From Paenibacillus tyrphae (lineage in GTDB: Bacteria > Bacillota > Bacilli > Paenibacillales > NBRC-103111): DNA of 64,000 bases. A program made the translations under genes and the position numbers. Positions within the stretch are counted from its first letter, which is position 1. The number at the start of each line of letters is the position of its first letter. The stretch covers positions 186,001-250,000 of the forward strand of contig NZ_BSDJ01000001.1 of NCBI RefSeq assembly GCF_027925525.1, written 5' to 3'. Below are positions 9,047-17,282 of this stretch, piece by piece. The notes beneath the pieces were generated by a model, which searched no databases, was not told the DNA's origin, and saw only the letters and a program-made list of their open reading frames with translations.

Positions 9047-9346
9047 TCAAAACCCTTTTCCCCCGATCGGCCGGACCTTTACGCCGCTAGCTTCCGCGAT
9101 CAAATGCCGGCAGCGCCCGATGAGCTCGCGCACTTTTTCGTTCTTCAGCGACGCGGCATGCGCCTCCTGGCTTTCCCACAGCTCCGTGATCCACAAGACG
9201 TCCGGATCTTCTTCAGCCTCATGCAGAATATAATAGATGCAGCCTTCCATGGCGTTCAGCGTATCGGCTTCCAGCATCATCTTCGCAAGCTCTTCCCGTT
9301 TCCCCGGGTGGGCGGTCAATTTTCCGAACATGGCGTATTTACTCAT
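9047..9346 (-). CDS. Antibiotic biosynthesis monooxygenase (ABM) domain protein
   Basis: A 99-residue dimeric alpha/beta barrel protein of the ABM family, which includes quinol monooxygenases such as YgiN and heme-degrading enzymes. The typical pattern GKLTAHPGKREELAKMMLEA opens the protein, followed by GCIYYILHEAEEDPDVLWITE and LWESQEAHAAS. Its ATG overlaps the stop of the WYL regulator by four bases (ATGA), so the two are translationally coupled; the regulator probably controls this enzyme. The substrate is not assignable from sequence. Confidence 0.9.
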   Translation of the reverse strand: MSKYAMFGKLTAHPGKREELAKMMLEADTLNAMEGCIYYILHEAEEDPDVLWITELWESQEAHAASLKNEKVRELIGRCRHLIAEASGVKVRPIGGKGF

Positions 9347-10341
9347 AATTCATCTTCCTTTCTGCTTGTGTGGTTAGATAGCATCGCTTCGTAATGCGCG
9401 TATATGCGGGCGCTAGTCTCCGACATTTTCCGGACGAGCAGCTCCGACTCAATATGCAATGCCGTACTGTACGGCATCAGAAAACAGGGCACGTATGTCT
9501 GCAGCGTCGAACGTTCCAACCGGAATACGGCTTCTTCAGGCCGACGCTCCACAAGCGCATGGCCGAACAACCAATGCCGGCAAAGCTCGTTCAGCACCTG
9601 CTCCTTCCCTTGAATACGCACGGTCTCGAACTCTGCGGGCCCGGACGGATCAGGAAGCAGGCTGCTGAGCATATGATCCTTGGCGGAGAACCCCGCCGGA
9701 CGCTCGAAGCGTCCCTCGGTCTCCCGCAGCCGGCGTATGCGATCCACGCGAAAGCTCCGGATCTCTCCCCGGTAGCCGCAATGCCCGACCGCATACCAGC
9801 TCCCTTTCCAGAAGACAATGCCGTAAGGATCGAACAGCCGCGGAGGAGAGGCCTCCCCCTTGCCCCGGTCATATTCCATTTCCAGCGTCCGCCCCTGTCC
9901 GGCCGCCTCCTCCAGCACTTGCAGATGGCTCTGATCCCCGCCGTCGGCGGGCGGATAAATGACCGACAAGCCGCCGCTATGGCGCTCAAGCAGGTCTAGC
10001 TGCTTCTCGTTCGCATAACGCTTCAGCTTGTCCACTGCCCGGGCCAAAGCGTCTGAGTACGGATACCCGGCCTCCTTGGCGAAGATCGTGGCATGGATCA
10101 GCCCCTTCTGCTCCTCGGCATCGAAGACGAGCGGGGAATCGGCAAAACGGCTCAGAATGCTGTAGCCGCCGTTTGGACCCGATTCCGCGACGATCGGCAC
10201 TCCGCTGGCGCACAAAGAATCGATGCAGCGGTAGACTGTCCGCACATGGATCTCCAGCTCGTCCGCCAACTGCTTGGCAGTCATCCGCTTGCCCGAGCGA
10301 AGCATCCAGAGGATCGATAACATGTTGTCCGCTTTCGTCAT
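9343..10341 (-). CDS. HTH and WYL domain transcriptional regulator (YafY type)
   Basis: A 332-residue regulator. Residues 1-60 hold a DeoR/HTH_11-type winged helix, with MTAKQLADELEIHVRTVYRC followed by the wing SGPNGGYSIL. The WYL domain lies around residues 140-220 with FWKGSWYAVGHCGYRGEIRS and the YGIVFWK motif. The C-terminal WCX extension is present. WYL domains bind nucleic acid or small ligands. The gene is coupled to the ABM monooxygenase gene and is preceded by a GAAACGTTTC palindrome. The start follows AAGAAGG. Confidence 0.92.
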   Translation of the reverse strand: MTKADNMLSILWMLRSGKRMTAKQLADELEIHVRTVYRCIDSLCASGVPIVAESGPNGGYSILSRFADSPLVFDAEEQKGLIHATIFAKEAGYPYSDALARAVDKLKRYANEKQLDLLERHSGGLSVIYPPADGGDQSHLQVLEEAAGQGRTLEMEYDRGKGEASPPRLFDPYGIVFWKGSWYAVGHCGYRGEIRSFRVDRIRRLRETEGRFERPAGFSAKDHMLSSLLPDPSGPAEFETVRIQGKEQVLNELCRHWLFGHALVERRPEEAVFRLERSTLQTYVPCFLMPYSTALHIESELLVRKMSETSARIYAHYEAMLSNHTSRKEDEL

Positions 10342-10371
10342 GGTCCAAACCTTCTTTCCCGCAATCGTCTG

Positions 10372-10381
10372 GAAACGTTTC
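10372..10381. promoter_or_regulatory. GAAACGTTTC palindrome upstream of WYL regulator
   Basis: A perfect 10-bp palindrome 31 bases before the WYL regulator start, in the short gap after the DinB gene. It could be an autoregulatory operator. It also resembles the core of a catabolite-responsive element, but the flanks match the cre consensus less well. Confidence 0.35.
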
Positions 10382-10394
10382 TTTTGTACGCTGG

Positions 10395-10898
10395 TCAGTC
10401 CAAAGGCGCCTTTCCCTTATCCACCCAAGTGTCGTAAGTCGGACCGTAGATTTCAGGGGGACGCAATCCGGCTTGCCTCATCAGCACCGTCATCTGGCCC
10501 CGGTGGTGGGCTTGGTGCATAAGGAAATACCGCAAAGCAGCACTGATCGGCCATTTCCCTCCCCCAATCGTGCGCGACTCGCGAAGCGTGTTCTCGGTCC
10601 ATTGCGTCGTTACGGCTTCGAGCAAAGCCTGATTGATGCGCCGGTACTCCTCGGCGATGCCTTCCGCCGATTCCGGAGCTTTCGCGCCTTCGCTCACTCC
10701 CTTGAAATCAAGACCCAACGAGGTCATAAAATCAATCGACGTGACCAGATGCCAAGCCAGCGCTCCCAACGTGCGGCGATCGGCGTCAATCCTCCGTTGT
10801 AACGACTCGTCGGTCAGTCCGCTCAAAACCTGAGCGGTCAATTCCGCCTCCTTCTCCCACTCCGCCGCAAAATTCGTTATCGTCGTAAACATACCCAT
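10395..10898 (-). CDS. DinB family protein
   Basis: A 167-residue four-helix-bundle protein of the DinB/YfiT superfamily. The metal-binding histidines are visible in LAWHLVTSID near residue 50 and in MHQAHHRGQMTVLMR near residue 132. The family includes bacillithiol transferases and damage-inducible proteins, mostly of unknown substrate. The ATG follows CGGGAGG. It stands alone on the minus strand upstream of the WYL regulator and does not obviously form an operon with it. Confidence 0.9.
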   Translation of the reverse strand: MGMFTTITNFAAEWEKEAELTAQVLSGLTDESLQRRIDADRRTLGALAWHLVTSIDFMTSLGLDFKGVSEGAKAPESAEGIAEEYRRINQALLEAVTTQWTENTLRESRTIGGGKWPISAALRYFLMHQAHHRGQMTVLMRQAGLRPPEIYGPTYDTWVDKGKAPLD

Positions 10899-11010
10899 TC
10901 CTCCCGGGATCTTTTTTTATCCTCATTATGAGTATAATTTCAGATCCCTGACAGAAACGGTCAGTCATTCTGATGAGCCATTCATTCTTTTCCGGACGGC
11001 AGTTTTCCAG

Positions 11011-11553
11011 TTAAGCCTGCATCGCTTTCGCCAGCGCGGCCAATTTGTTCATCGTATTCCAGTTGCGCGTGGTTACCGTATCGCCCAGCTTGTTCAAATG
11101 CTTCGCCAGCTTGGAATCCAGTATGCTTCGACGGAACAAGAAGTAAATCTCGCATCCATGGATGTGGTATTCATCGTTATCTCGTTCGCTGGCGGATAAT
11201 AGGTCGATCACCTTCTGCGGCGGCGTTTCGGTCAAGACGGAAACGTGGATGCTCTCGCCTTCCGCCAAGGGGATATCCGCATATGGGCAATCCGCAATGA
11301 TTCGTTCCAGCTCCTCGGCCGTTCTTATGACAACGGTGATCGAAATGCCAAAAGCAGTTCTAATCTCCTCTTCGATCCGCTGACGTAGCGTCTCCGGGCT
11401 CTCTTCCGATTCGAACAGGACATTGCCGCTTTGAATATACGTTTGGACCCGATGCAGGCCCATCGTTTCCAGCATGCGCTTCAATTCGGCCATCTTGATC
11501 TTATTATGTCCGCTCACGTTAATTCCCCGCAGCAGTGCGATATAAATAGTCAT
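11011..11553 (-). CDS. DUF1697 domain-containing protein
   Basis: A 180-residue protein of the DUF1697 family. The family opening IALLRGINVSGHNKIKMAEL is present, followed by YIQSGNVLFES and the late motif TTRNWNTMNKLAALA. It is full length. GAGGTGG lies just before the ATG. The family is widespread in Firmicutes and Bacteroidetes; its biochemical role is unknown. Divergent from the GrpB gene. Confidence 0.93.
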   Translation of the reverse strand: MTIYIALLRGINVSGHNKIKMAELKRMLETMGLHRVQTYIQSGNVLFESEESPETLRQRIEEEIRTAFGISITVVIRTAEELERIIADCPYADIPLAEGESIHVSVLTETPPQKVIDLLSASERDNDEYHIHGCEIYFLFRRSILDSKLAKHLNKLGDTVTTRNWNTMNKLAALAKAMQA

Positions 11554-11773
11554 TCTGCCACCTCTTCTTCGGAGTATAAATATAAAATCGGGTTGTGCTT
11601 GGCCGTGAATTTGCTAATTCTTAGTATACCTTCGCCGCCCCCTTTTGAATATGTTTGTCATAGGTCGGAACGATATGTTGTCCATGACGGACCGGAGCTA
11701 GTACGGTATTGTTTTTTCGCAGGGAGCCAATTTTTGGTATACTAACTTTAAAAGGAACAGCGCGAGGTGAATC

Positions 11774-12319
11774 ATGAAAGACCCGGTTATCGTCTTGCCT
11801 TACAACGATTCGTGGCCTGATGAATTCAAAATCATCGGAGAGCGCATAAGACAAGCCTTGGGAGATGCCGCCATACGAATCGACCATGTCGGGTCCACTT
11901 CCGTGAAGGGGATCGATGCGAAGCCCATCATCGACATTCAAATTTCGGTGAAGCAGCTTACATCCCCGGAGACTTACAAGCCGCAGTTGGAAAGCATCGG
12001 CTTCATTCACCGGGAGGATAACCCCGACAAATCCAAAGCCTATTTCAGAGAACGCCCGGGAGCGAAAAGAACCCATATCCATGTCAGGGAGCATGGCAGT
12101 TGGTCCGAGCAGCTGACCCTTCTATTTAGAGACTATTTGCGCTCCCATCCGGAAGCTTGTACGGCCTACGTCAAGGAAAAGCATCGTCTCATGGAGCTAT
12201 ACCGGAATGAGCGGGAGAGCTACGTGGAAGGGAAAACCCCTGTGATCTGGAGCATTTTGCAGCAAGCGCATTCCTGGTCTCAAAAAACGGGATGGAAGCC
12301 CGGAAATAGCGACAGGTAA
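11774..12319 (+). CDS. GrpB family protein (UPF0157)
   Basis: A 181-residue GrpB-family protein, related to the nucleotidyltransferase fold. Motifs include VLPYNDSWPDEF near the start, IDHVGSTSVKGIDAKPIIDI (residues about 37-57) and REHGSWSEQLTLLFRDYLR. The HVGSTS and acidic pattern correspond to the nucleotide-binding site of the fold. The ATG follows CGAGGTG. It leads a plus-strand run of small genes (GNAT, phosphoesterase). The cellular substrate is unknown. Confidence 0.93.
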   Translation: MKDPVIVLPYNDSWPDEFKIIGERIRQALGDAAIRIDHVGSTSVKGIDAKPIIDIQISVKQLTSPETYKPQLESIGFIHREDNPDKSKAYFRERPGAKRTHIHVREHGSWSEQLTLLFRDYLRSHPEACTAYVKEKHRLMELYRNERESYVEGKTPVIWSILQQAHSWSQKTGWKPGNSDR

Positions 12320-12342
12320 ACCACGAAACGGAGGAGAAAAAC

Positions 12343-12759
12343 ATGAACTACCATTTAGAAAGAGTCGACAGCGAATCGGACGAATACGGGTTCGTTCGGA
12401 ATCAATTGATAGCCTACAATCTCAAGAACGTGGACGCTTCCTACGATTTCATAAACTTCATCGTAAAAAACGAAAGCCAAAAGATCATCGGCGGACTGCT
12501 TAGCCGTCAGTTCGGTGAAGGTATTTTTATTGAAATGCTGTGGGTAGATGAAGGCTCGCGTAAATTGGGACTGGGTTCGCGCTTGCTTGAAGAGATCGAA
12601 CAAGCCGGAAGGCAGCAGGACGTAAAACTCATTTATTTGGACACCTTCAGCTTCCAGGCTCCGGATTTCTATAAAAAGCACGGCTTCGAGGTGTTCGGGA
12701 CTCTGGAGGATTTTCCGGTCCAAGGGTGCACGAAATACTTTTTGAAGAAGACTCTGTAG
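12343..12759 (+). CDS. GNAT family N-acetyltransferase
   Basis: A 138-residue single-domain GNAT enzyme. The acetyl-CoA binding motif A appears as EMLWVDEGSRKLGLGSRLLE, followed by LIYLDTFSFQAPDFYKKHGF, the motif B region. CGGAGGAG lies seven bases before the ATG. It is 23 bases after the GrpB gene and 13 before the phosphoesterase, so probably cotranscribed. The acceptor substrate is unknown. Confidence 0.92.
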   Translation: MNYHLERVDSESDEYGFVRNQLIAYNLKNVDASYDFINFIVKNESQKIIGGLLSRQFGEGIFIEMLWVDEGSRKLGLGSRLLEEIEQAGRQQDVKLIYLDTFSFQAPDFYKKHGFEVFGTLEDFPVQGCTKYFLKKTL

Positions 12760-12772
12760 CAGGTAATGGAAA

Positions 12773-13603
12773 ATGGTGAAATTCGACCTGATATCGGACG
12801 TTCACTTGGACTTTTGGGTGGAGCATTCGGGGAATTTGACGAAAATGAACCGGCAGTTGGATGCTTTTATTCAGTTGCTTTTGCCTGCCTCTCCCTCAAG
12901 CACCCTAGTCATCGCCGGTGATCTCGGACACTTCAATAAGCAGAATATGATGATGCTTACAAGGCTCAAGGAGCGCTACCATCATATAATCATTGCAGCA
13001 GGCAACCACGACTATTATTTAGTATCGAAATCCATCAAAAATAAATACAAAAAGAACTCGTTCCACCGATGGGCCGAAATGAAGCGGCTCCTTGAGCCAC
13101 TGCCGGACGTGCATATCCTGGATGGAAGCTCGATCGAAATCGACGGGATTCGGTTCGGCGGCTGCGGCATGTGGTACGATTTCCAGTACGGTCTCCAAGT
13201 ATTAAAAGCCGACGAGGACCAGATCTACGACCATTGGAAAACCATTTCGAACGATTCCGCGTTAATTGAAGGAAGACCGCGATTGGTGAACTGGATGTTT
13301 CAGGAAGAGAATCGGAAGCTTCACCAAGTTCTCCCGGACAGTGATGTTATCGTAACCCATGTATCGCCGGACTGGACGCATGTCCCTGCCGACCGGGCAG
13401 AACAACTAGCGACGAGCTTTTATTATTTTGACGGCTCGGAGTACTTTGGGCACATTCACAATAAGATATGGTGCTTCGGGCATGTGCACAGCCGAATGGA
13501 TTACACCAGCCATGGCTGCCGGTTTATTAATGCATCGCTGGGTTATCCGGACGAGAATGACGGAGTACCGCAACCTATCGTGACTGTTCAACACAAGCCG
13601 TAA
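12773..13603 (+). CDS. Metallophosphoesterase (calcineurin-like)
   Basis: A 276-residue calcineurin-like phosphoesterase. Metal-binding motifs are visible in order: DLISDVHLDFW, VIAGDLGHFN, AAGNHDYYL, VTHVSPDW and WCFGHVHSRMDY. Together they give the dinuclear metal site of the family. The ribosome binding site is weak (AGGTAATGG), suggesting coupling to the preceding GNAT gene. Substrate (nucleotide, phosphoprotein or other) is not predictable. Confidence 0.9.
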   Translation: MVKFDLISDVHLDFWVEHSGNLTKMNRQLDAFIQLLLPASPSSTLVIAGDLGHFNKQNMMMLTRLKERYHHIIIAAGNHDYYLVSKSIKNKYKKNSFHRWAEMKRLLEPLPDVHILDGSSIEIDGIRFGGCGMWYDFQYGLQVLKADEDQIYDHWKTISNDSALIEGRPRLVNWMFQEENRKLHQVLPDSDVIVTHVSPDWTHVPADRAEQLATSFYYFDGSEYFGHIHNKIWCFGHVHSRMDYTSHGCRFINASLGYPDENDGVPQPIVTVQHKP

Positions 13604-13616
13604 CGAAAGGATCGCG

Positions 13617-14003
13617 TTGCCAATGCATAAAACCTATCCCATTTTGCATGTGGTTTTGGTTATTCTGTGCTGCCTGTCCTTCATCTACGGAGCCAAGCTC
13701 ATCGCCGATGCCATTCAGGCTGCCTTCGTGCCCAAGCATTCGAGCAAGCCACAAACACTGTCCACCACAATGCTCCTAACGGACGAAGAGGCGGCGAGCT
13801 ATGTGGGGCTGCCTGAAGCCAGCTTCAAAGAGCTGGTCAACAAGTCGGAAGCGATCAGAGAGAAGCTGTCGGCTTATGATACGCACAAGTATATTTCGTT
13901 CTTCCAAATGAACGGTCACCGATATTACAGCAAAAGCACGTTAGACAAATGGATTGACTACCATATGCAACATTCAAGAGGAAAAGATCCGTTTAGTAGT
14001 TAA
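13617..14003 (+). CDS. Membrane-anchored protein with excisionase-like HTH domain
   Basis: A 126- to 128-residue protein. The start is uncertain: TTG at 13617 has AAGGA five bases upstream, while the ATG at 13623 is eleven bases from it. A hydrophobic helix (about residues 8-30, LHVVLVILCCLSFIYGAKLI) precedes a soluble region in which LLTDEEAASYVGLPEASFKE and HRYYSKSTLDKWIDYHM resemble the excisionase/MerR-like HTH_17 fold. A DNA-binding domain tethered to the membrane is unusual. It may instead be a degenerate protein-binding domain. It is 14 bases after the phosphoesterase and probably in its operon. Confidence 0.65.
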   Translation: MPMHKTYPILHVVLVILCCLSFIYGAKLIADAIQAAFVPKHSSKPQTLSTTMLLTDEEAASYVGLPEASFKELVNKSEAIREKLSAYDTHKYISFFQMNGHRYYSKSTLDKWIDYHMQHSRGKDPFSS

Positions 14004-14042
14004 TTCGCCTTTATACCAACATACATAAAGGAGCGATATCCT

Positions 14043-14816
14043 ATGGCTTCCAAGACCTCCTCGTTCTCCCAATCGATTCAGTCCTACTTAACTTCTACCC
14101 AGATGCCCTGGGGACAGTTGTTCTATGCGACAGCCTGGCATCAAATCGACCGTTTTCTCGAAGAGGCCGGACAATCGATCCTGGATATCGGCTGTGGCTT
14201 CGGCATCACCAGCTTGGAGTATGCCAGAAGAGGGAATCAGGTAACGGGCATCGACCCTACGCCGGAAATGATCGAAATCGCGAAGCAATCCGCAGCGGAC
14301 CACCGCATAAGTATCGATTACAGGGTGTCCACGCTTCAAGAGGAGCTTGCCTTACCGGAACAGTATGACTGGATATTTTGCCATAACGTCCTGGAATATG
14401 TGGAGGAGCCCGAAAAATTGCTCAATCAAATCGGCTCGAAGCAGAATGAACGCGGCTATTTATCCCTCATCGCTCATAATCCGGTTGGAAAAGTAATGAA
14501 GAAAGCGGTCATCCTTAAAGATCCCGAGGAAGCCTTGCATGGCCTCGAAAGCGATCAGGAATATAGCAGCGTCATTGAAACGGGCATCACCACGTATCCC
14601 TATGAACGGCTGTATCAGTGGCTTCAGGAAGCGGGTTACGAAGTTCTCGACCGGTGCGGCATCCACAACATCTACGGATACATTGCCGATAACGAAATCA
14701 AGCAGCAGGAAGAGTGGCACCGCCGGGCCGTAAAACTGGAGCTCGAATTAGGACGTCTAAGTCCGTATAGAGATATTGCGGTATTCACCCACCTCATTGC
14801 CCGAAAAAAATCATAG
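14043..14816 (+). CDS. Class I SAM-dependent methyltransferase
   Basis: A 257-residue cytoplasmic methyltransferase. Motif I (SAM binding) is LDIGCGFGITSLEYARRG near residues 43-60, followed by the acidic motif II VTGIDPTPEM and motif IV-like WIFCHNVLEYVEEPE. The fold class is clear; length is normal. AAAGGAGCG lies upstream of the ATG. The methyl acceptor is unknown; the C-terminal 100 residues resemble CmoA/UbiE-like small-molecule enzymes only generally. Confidence 0.9.
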   Translation: MASKTSSFSQSIQSYLTSTQMPWGQLFYATAWHQIDRFLEEAGQSILDIGCGFGITSLEYARRGNQVTGIDPTPEMIEIAKQSAADHRISIDYRVSTLQEELALPEQYDWIFCHNVLEYVEEPEKLLNQIGSKQNERGYLSLIAHNPVGKVMKKAVILKDPEEALHGLESDQEYSSVIETGITTYPYERLYQWLQEAGYEVLDRCGIHNIYGYIADNEIKQQEEWHRRAVKLELELGRLSPYRDIAVFTHLIARKKS

Positions 14817-14848
14817 CTTCCACTACGAATAGCAAAGGATGGTACACA

Positions 14849-15190
14849 GTGAAATCAGCCCAAGAACTCGAAGTTGTCAATCTGTCTCAATTAAGCGGCA
14901 GCGTCGAAGAGCAGTACCGCAACGTTGTCGTCAGTACTGTCAATGAAAGCTGCCTTCGGCTGGCCGTCTTCACCGGCGAATATCAATGGCATTATCACCC
15001 GACCTCCGACGAGCTGTTTATCGTGCTGGAAGGCGAGCTGCTCATCGATTTCCAAGACCGCGACACCGTATCTTTGAAAGCCAACGATTCCATCACCATC
15101 CCTGCCGGAGTCGTTCACCGGACCAGATCGAACGTGCGGACGGTTAATCTGTGCTTCGAGCATACGGATGCCGACACGGTGTTTATTTAA
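14849..15190 (+). CDS. Cupin domain protein
   Basis: A 113-residue single-domain cupin starting at GTG after AAAGGATGG. Cupin motif 1 is seen in YQWHYHPTSDELFIVLEGEL (two metal-binding histidines and a glutamate) and motif 2 in TIPAGVVHRTRS. It could be a mannose-6-phosphate-isomerase-like or regulatory cupin. A truncated oxidoreductase start follows 32 bases later with its own binding site, so the cupin was once the first gene of a longer operon. Confidence 0.9.
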   Translation: MKSAQELEVVNLSQLSGSVEEQYRNVVVSTVNESCLRLAVFTGEYQWHYHPTSDELFIVLEGELLIDFQDRDTVSLKANDSITIPAGVVHRTRSNVRTVNLCFEHTDADTVFI

Positions 15191-15222
15191 GGCTCTTACA
15201 ACGAAAATATGGAGGATGCCAT

Positions 15223-15303
15223 GTGGTTAAAGTCGGCATATTAGGGACGGGATTTGGAAGCAAAAAATCTATTTCAATAAATTTTTTTAGTAAATCGTTT
15301 TAA
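15223..15303 (+). pseudogene. N-terminal remnant of Gfo/Idh/MocA oxidoreductase
   Basis: After GGAGG at 15211, a GTG opens a frame reading VVKVGILGTGFGSKK, the start of a Rossmann fold with the GxGxxG dinucleotide motif seen in Gfo/Idh/MocA dehydrogenases. After about 13 residues the sequence turns abruptly AT-rich and the frame closes at residue 26. The rest of the gene is missing. The junction near 15260 marks a deletion or insertion border. An in-frame peptide of this size is unlikely to be functional. Confidence 0.6.
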
Positions 15304-15377
15304 AAATTAATGGGATTAGACGATATAGTAAAATAAGGATTGCTTTTACAAAAAAATCAAGGAGGAGGATCCTATTC

Positions 15378-16226
15378 ATGCGCGTTTCCCTAGACTTACG
15401 GTCTTCGTTTGTCGGCGCACATGGTAATCACACGTACGCTCGGCGATCCAATGCGAACGAACAGCAGGAGCACAAGCAACAGCAGCAGGACAAGGTTACC
15501 ATCCGCAAGCCTTTCCTTAACGGTCCCGGTCAAAAAATGGTGGCCATGGAGCGGTTAATGGAACAAAAGCAAGGGCTGATGGAACGACGAGGCAACTATT
15601 TAAGCGAGGCTTTGAAAAAAGGCACCAGTGCGGAATCGATGAAAGCGGAACTCGAAAACATCGACAAGCAAATCCGGGAGCTGGAAGAACAAATGAGAAA
15701 AATCCAGCTCGAAGAACAGCGGAAGGCAGCGGGATTAGACGAAGAGAGCAAGAAAAAGGGCGAGAAGTCGAACGCCTCCAGTCCTGGCGGCAGCTACCCG
15801 AATGAACGATCCCAAGAAGACTCCGTTGAATTTTCGAACACAATGCAAGCGGTTGTGTCGGCGAGCCAGGAGAAGCAGAACTTCGGCCGCATCAAGATGG
15901 CGCAAAATACGCTGCGAACGGAGGCTAAAGGCTGGGAACACAGCAACCCTGCGCGCTCAAGCGAATTGAAGGAAAAAGCCGAGAACTTAAACGGCAAGCT
16001 TATGGAACTGTCCGGTAATATCGCAAGCGACCTCGCTAAAGCGGTCCGGGAGGACGATAAGATCGCTTCTGCCAAGCCCGCAAAACAAACGAAGGAAGAT
16101 GAAAACTCGGATAAGCCGCAGCAATCCGGGAGGAGACAGCTAACGGCGCAAGAAATCGAGACGTACTCGGAGAAGCGTAAAGCAAATAAATCACCCGTCG
16201 GAACGATCGTGAACTTGACGCTGTAA
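15378..16226 (+). CDS. Gln/Lys/Glu-rich coiled-coil protein of unknown function
   Basis: A 282-residue, highly charged, Gln-rich soluble protein with no signal peptide. GGAGGAGG lies upstream of the ATG. Residues about 50-125 form a long predicted coiled coil (EQKQGLMERRGNYLSEALKK and MKAELENIDKQIRELEEQMR). A second helical region spans about 150-225. The N-terminus contains a poly-Gln stretch. The ending SPVGTIVNLTL is hydrophobic. No family was recognised. The promoter region upstream is AT-rich and abuts the truncated oxidoreductase. It ends in a terminator. Confidence 0.75.
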   Translation: MRVSLDLRSSFVGAHGNHTYARRSNANEQQEHKQQQQDKVTIRKPFLNGPGQKMVAMERLMEQKQGLMERRGNYLSEALKKGTSAESMKAELENIDKQIRELEEQMRKIQLEEQRKAAGLDEESKKKGEKSNASSPGGSYPNERSQEDSVEFSNTMQAVVSASQEKQNFGRIKMAQNTLRTEAKGWEHSNPARSSELKEKAENLNGKLMELSGNIASDLAKAVREDDKIASAKPAKQTKEDENSDKPQQSGRRQLTAQEIETYSEKRKANKSPVGTIVNLTL

Positions 16227-16272
16227 GCTTCATCGTACAAGTACCGGACTCCGACACAACTACTTACAAAAT

Positions 16273-16342
16273 AAAGCACGTTTCTAGAACGGACGGGCGG
16301 CATGAAACGGCTGGCCTCGTCCTTCATGAAAGGTGCTTTTTT
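16273..16342 (+). terminator. Rho-independent terminator after coiled-coil gene
   Basis: AAAGCACGTTTC (16273-16284) pairs with GAAAGGTGCTTT (16328-16339) with one mismatch, with an inner GGAC/GTCC pairing, followed by a T run to 16342. It ends the coiled-coil gene transcript. Confidence 0.75.
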
Positions 16343-16434
16343 TGCGTCCCGCCTTGGGGTCTAAATCCAAAAATAGCGAAACCATGGAACCCCCTCGTCG
16401 TAAGCATATAAAAATAGATGAGGAGTGGTACACC

Positions 16435-17052
16435 ATGTGGAAGCCTGTTGATACCCGATTTTACGCCAAACGATTGCCTGTTGCGATCGCTGCAATCGAC
16501 GACGGCGGCGAGGCTAATTTTATTCGTACGGTTCTGGAACAATTCAATACGGTTACGCTGTTTCATGCGATCGGCACGCCGGGGGATTTTCTTCAAGTGA
16601 TCGGGCAAGGAGAAGAGAATGCTCCGCCTTACCTTATTATTAGCGCTCATGGGGACAAGGGCGGAATTATTTTCGGCGAATATATCGAAGAAATCGACGT
16701 TTCGAGCTTGCACGATGAGGTTATGCTTCCGGAGACGATAGGCCAAGCGATCAACCTGCCGGGAACGGTTGTTATCAATACGGCCTGCTCCGCGGGCGTG
16801 GAAAAGGCGGGAAAGGCTTTTATGCAAGGAAACCTTAAAGCGTATATCGCCGCCGATATCGACGTTTCGGGAGAATCGGCCGCGCTGTTCATCATGCACT
16901 TTTTCCATCGGTTGATCAAGACGGAATCGCTGGAAGAGGCATGGCAGCACGCAGCCGCTTACGATGAGGAAAGCCGCGCCTACCGGTTGTACGTACAGGA
17001 CGGCTTCTATCAGTTGACGCCGGAGGGACAACCTAGTAAATCTACCTATTAA
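16435..17052 (+). CDS. Small caspase-like (clan CD) protein, putative cysteine peptidase
   Basis: A 205-residue cytoplasmic protein. The ATG at 16435 was chosen because GAGGAG lies nine bases before it; the frame is open upstream without a better site. A hydrophobic strand ending in LIISAHGDKGG (H72) and a second strand, TVVINTACSAG (C118), reproduce the His-Gly and Ala-Cys-x-Gly signatures of caspase/CHAT-type peptidases, 46 residues apart as in that fold. No additional domain is fused. The role is unknown; bacterial relatives act in protein cleavage or cell death and defence. Assignment is from motif spacing only, so an inactive or unrelated Rossmann-like protein remains possible. Confidence 0.55.
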   Translation: MWKPVDTRFYAKRLPVAIAAIDDGGEANFIRTVLEQFNTVTLFHAIGTPGDFLQVIGQGEENAPPYLIISAHGDKGGIIFGEYIEEIDVSSLHDEVMLPETIGQAINLPGTVVINTACSAGVEKAGKAFMQGNLKAYIAADIDVSGESAALFIMHFFHRLIKTESLEEAWQHAAAYDEESRAYRLYVQDGFYQLTPEGQPSKSTY

Positions 17053-17096
17053 GCTTGGGAATACTGCCCCTAGTGTTTAGTGATAATAAAGTAGTA

Positions 17097-17142
17097 GACC
17101 GGGACTCCTTATCAATCAAGGAATCTCGGTCATTTTATTTTT
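17097..17142 (+). terminator. Rho-independent terminator after caspase-like gene
   Basis: GACCGGGACTCCTT (17097-17110) pairs with AAGGAATCTCGGTC (17118-17131), two positions being wobble or mismatch, followed by a T-rich stretch. The remaining gap to 17282 is AT-rich without recognisable genes, apart from TTGAGCTATCG at 17230, which recurs at 17698. Confidence 0.8.
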
Positions 17143-17282
17143 CAAAATATTAAAAAAAGTTTTAGACTCAATGCAGTATTGAAAGATATTACTTAATAAA
17201 ATTCGAATAATATAATTGTAGACTAACCATTGAGCTATCGTTCACCGTTACTTCAACAAGTTACCGTCGATATACAAATGGG

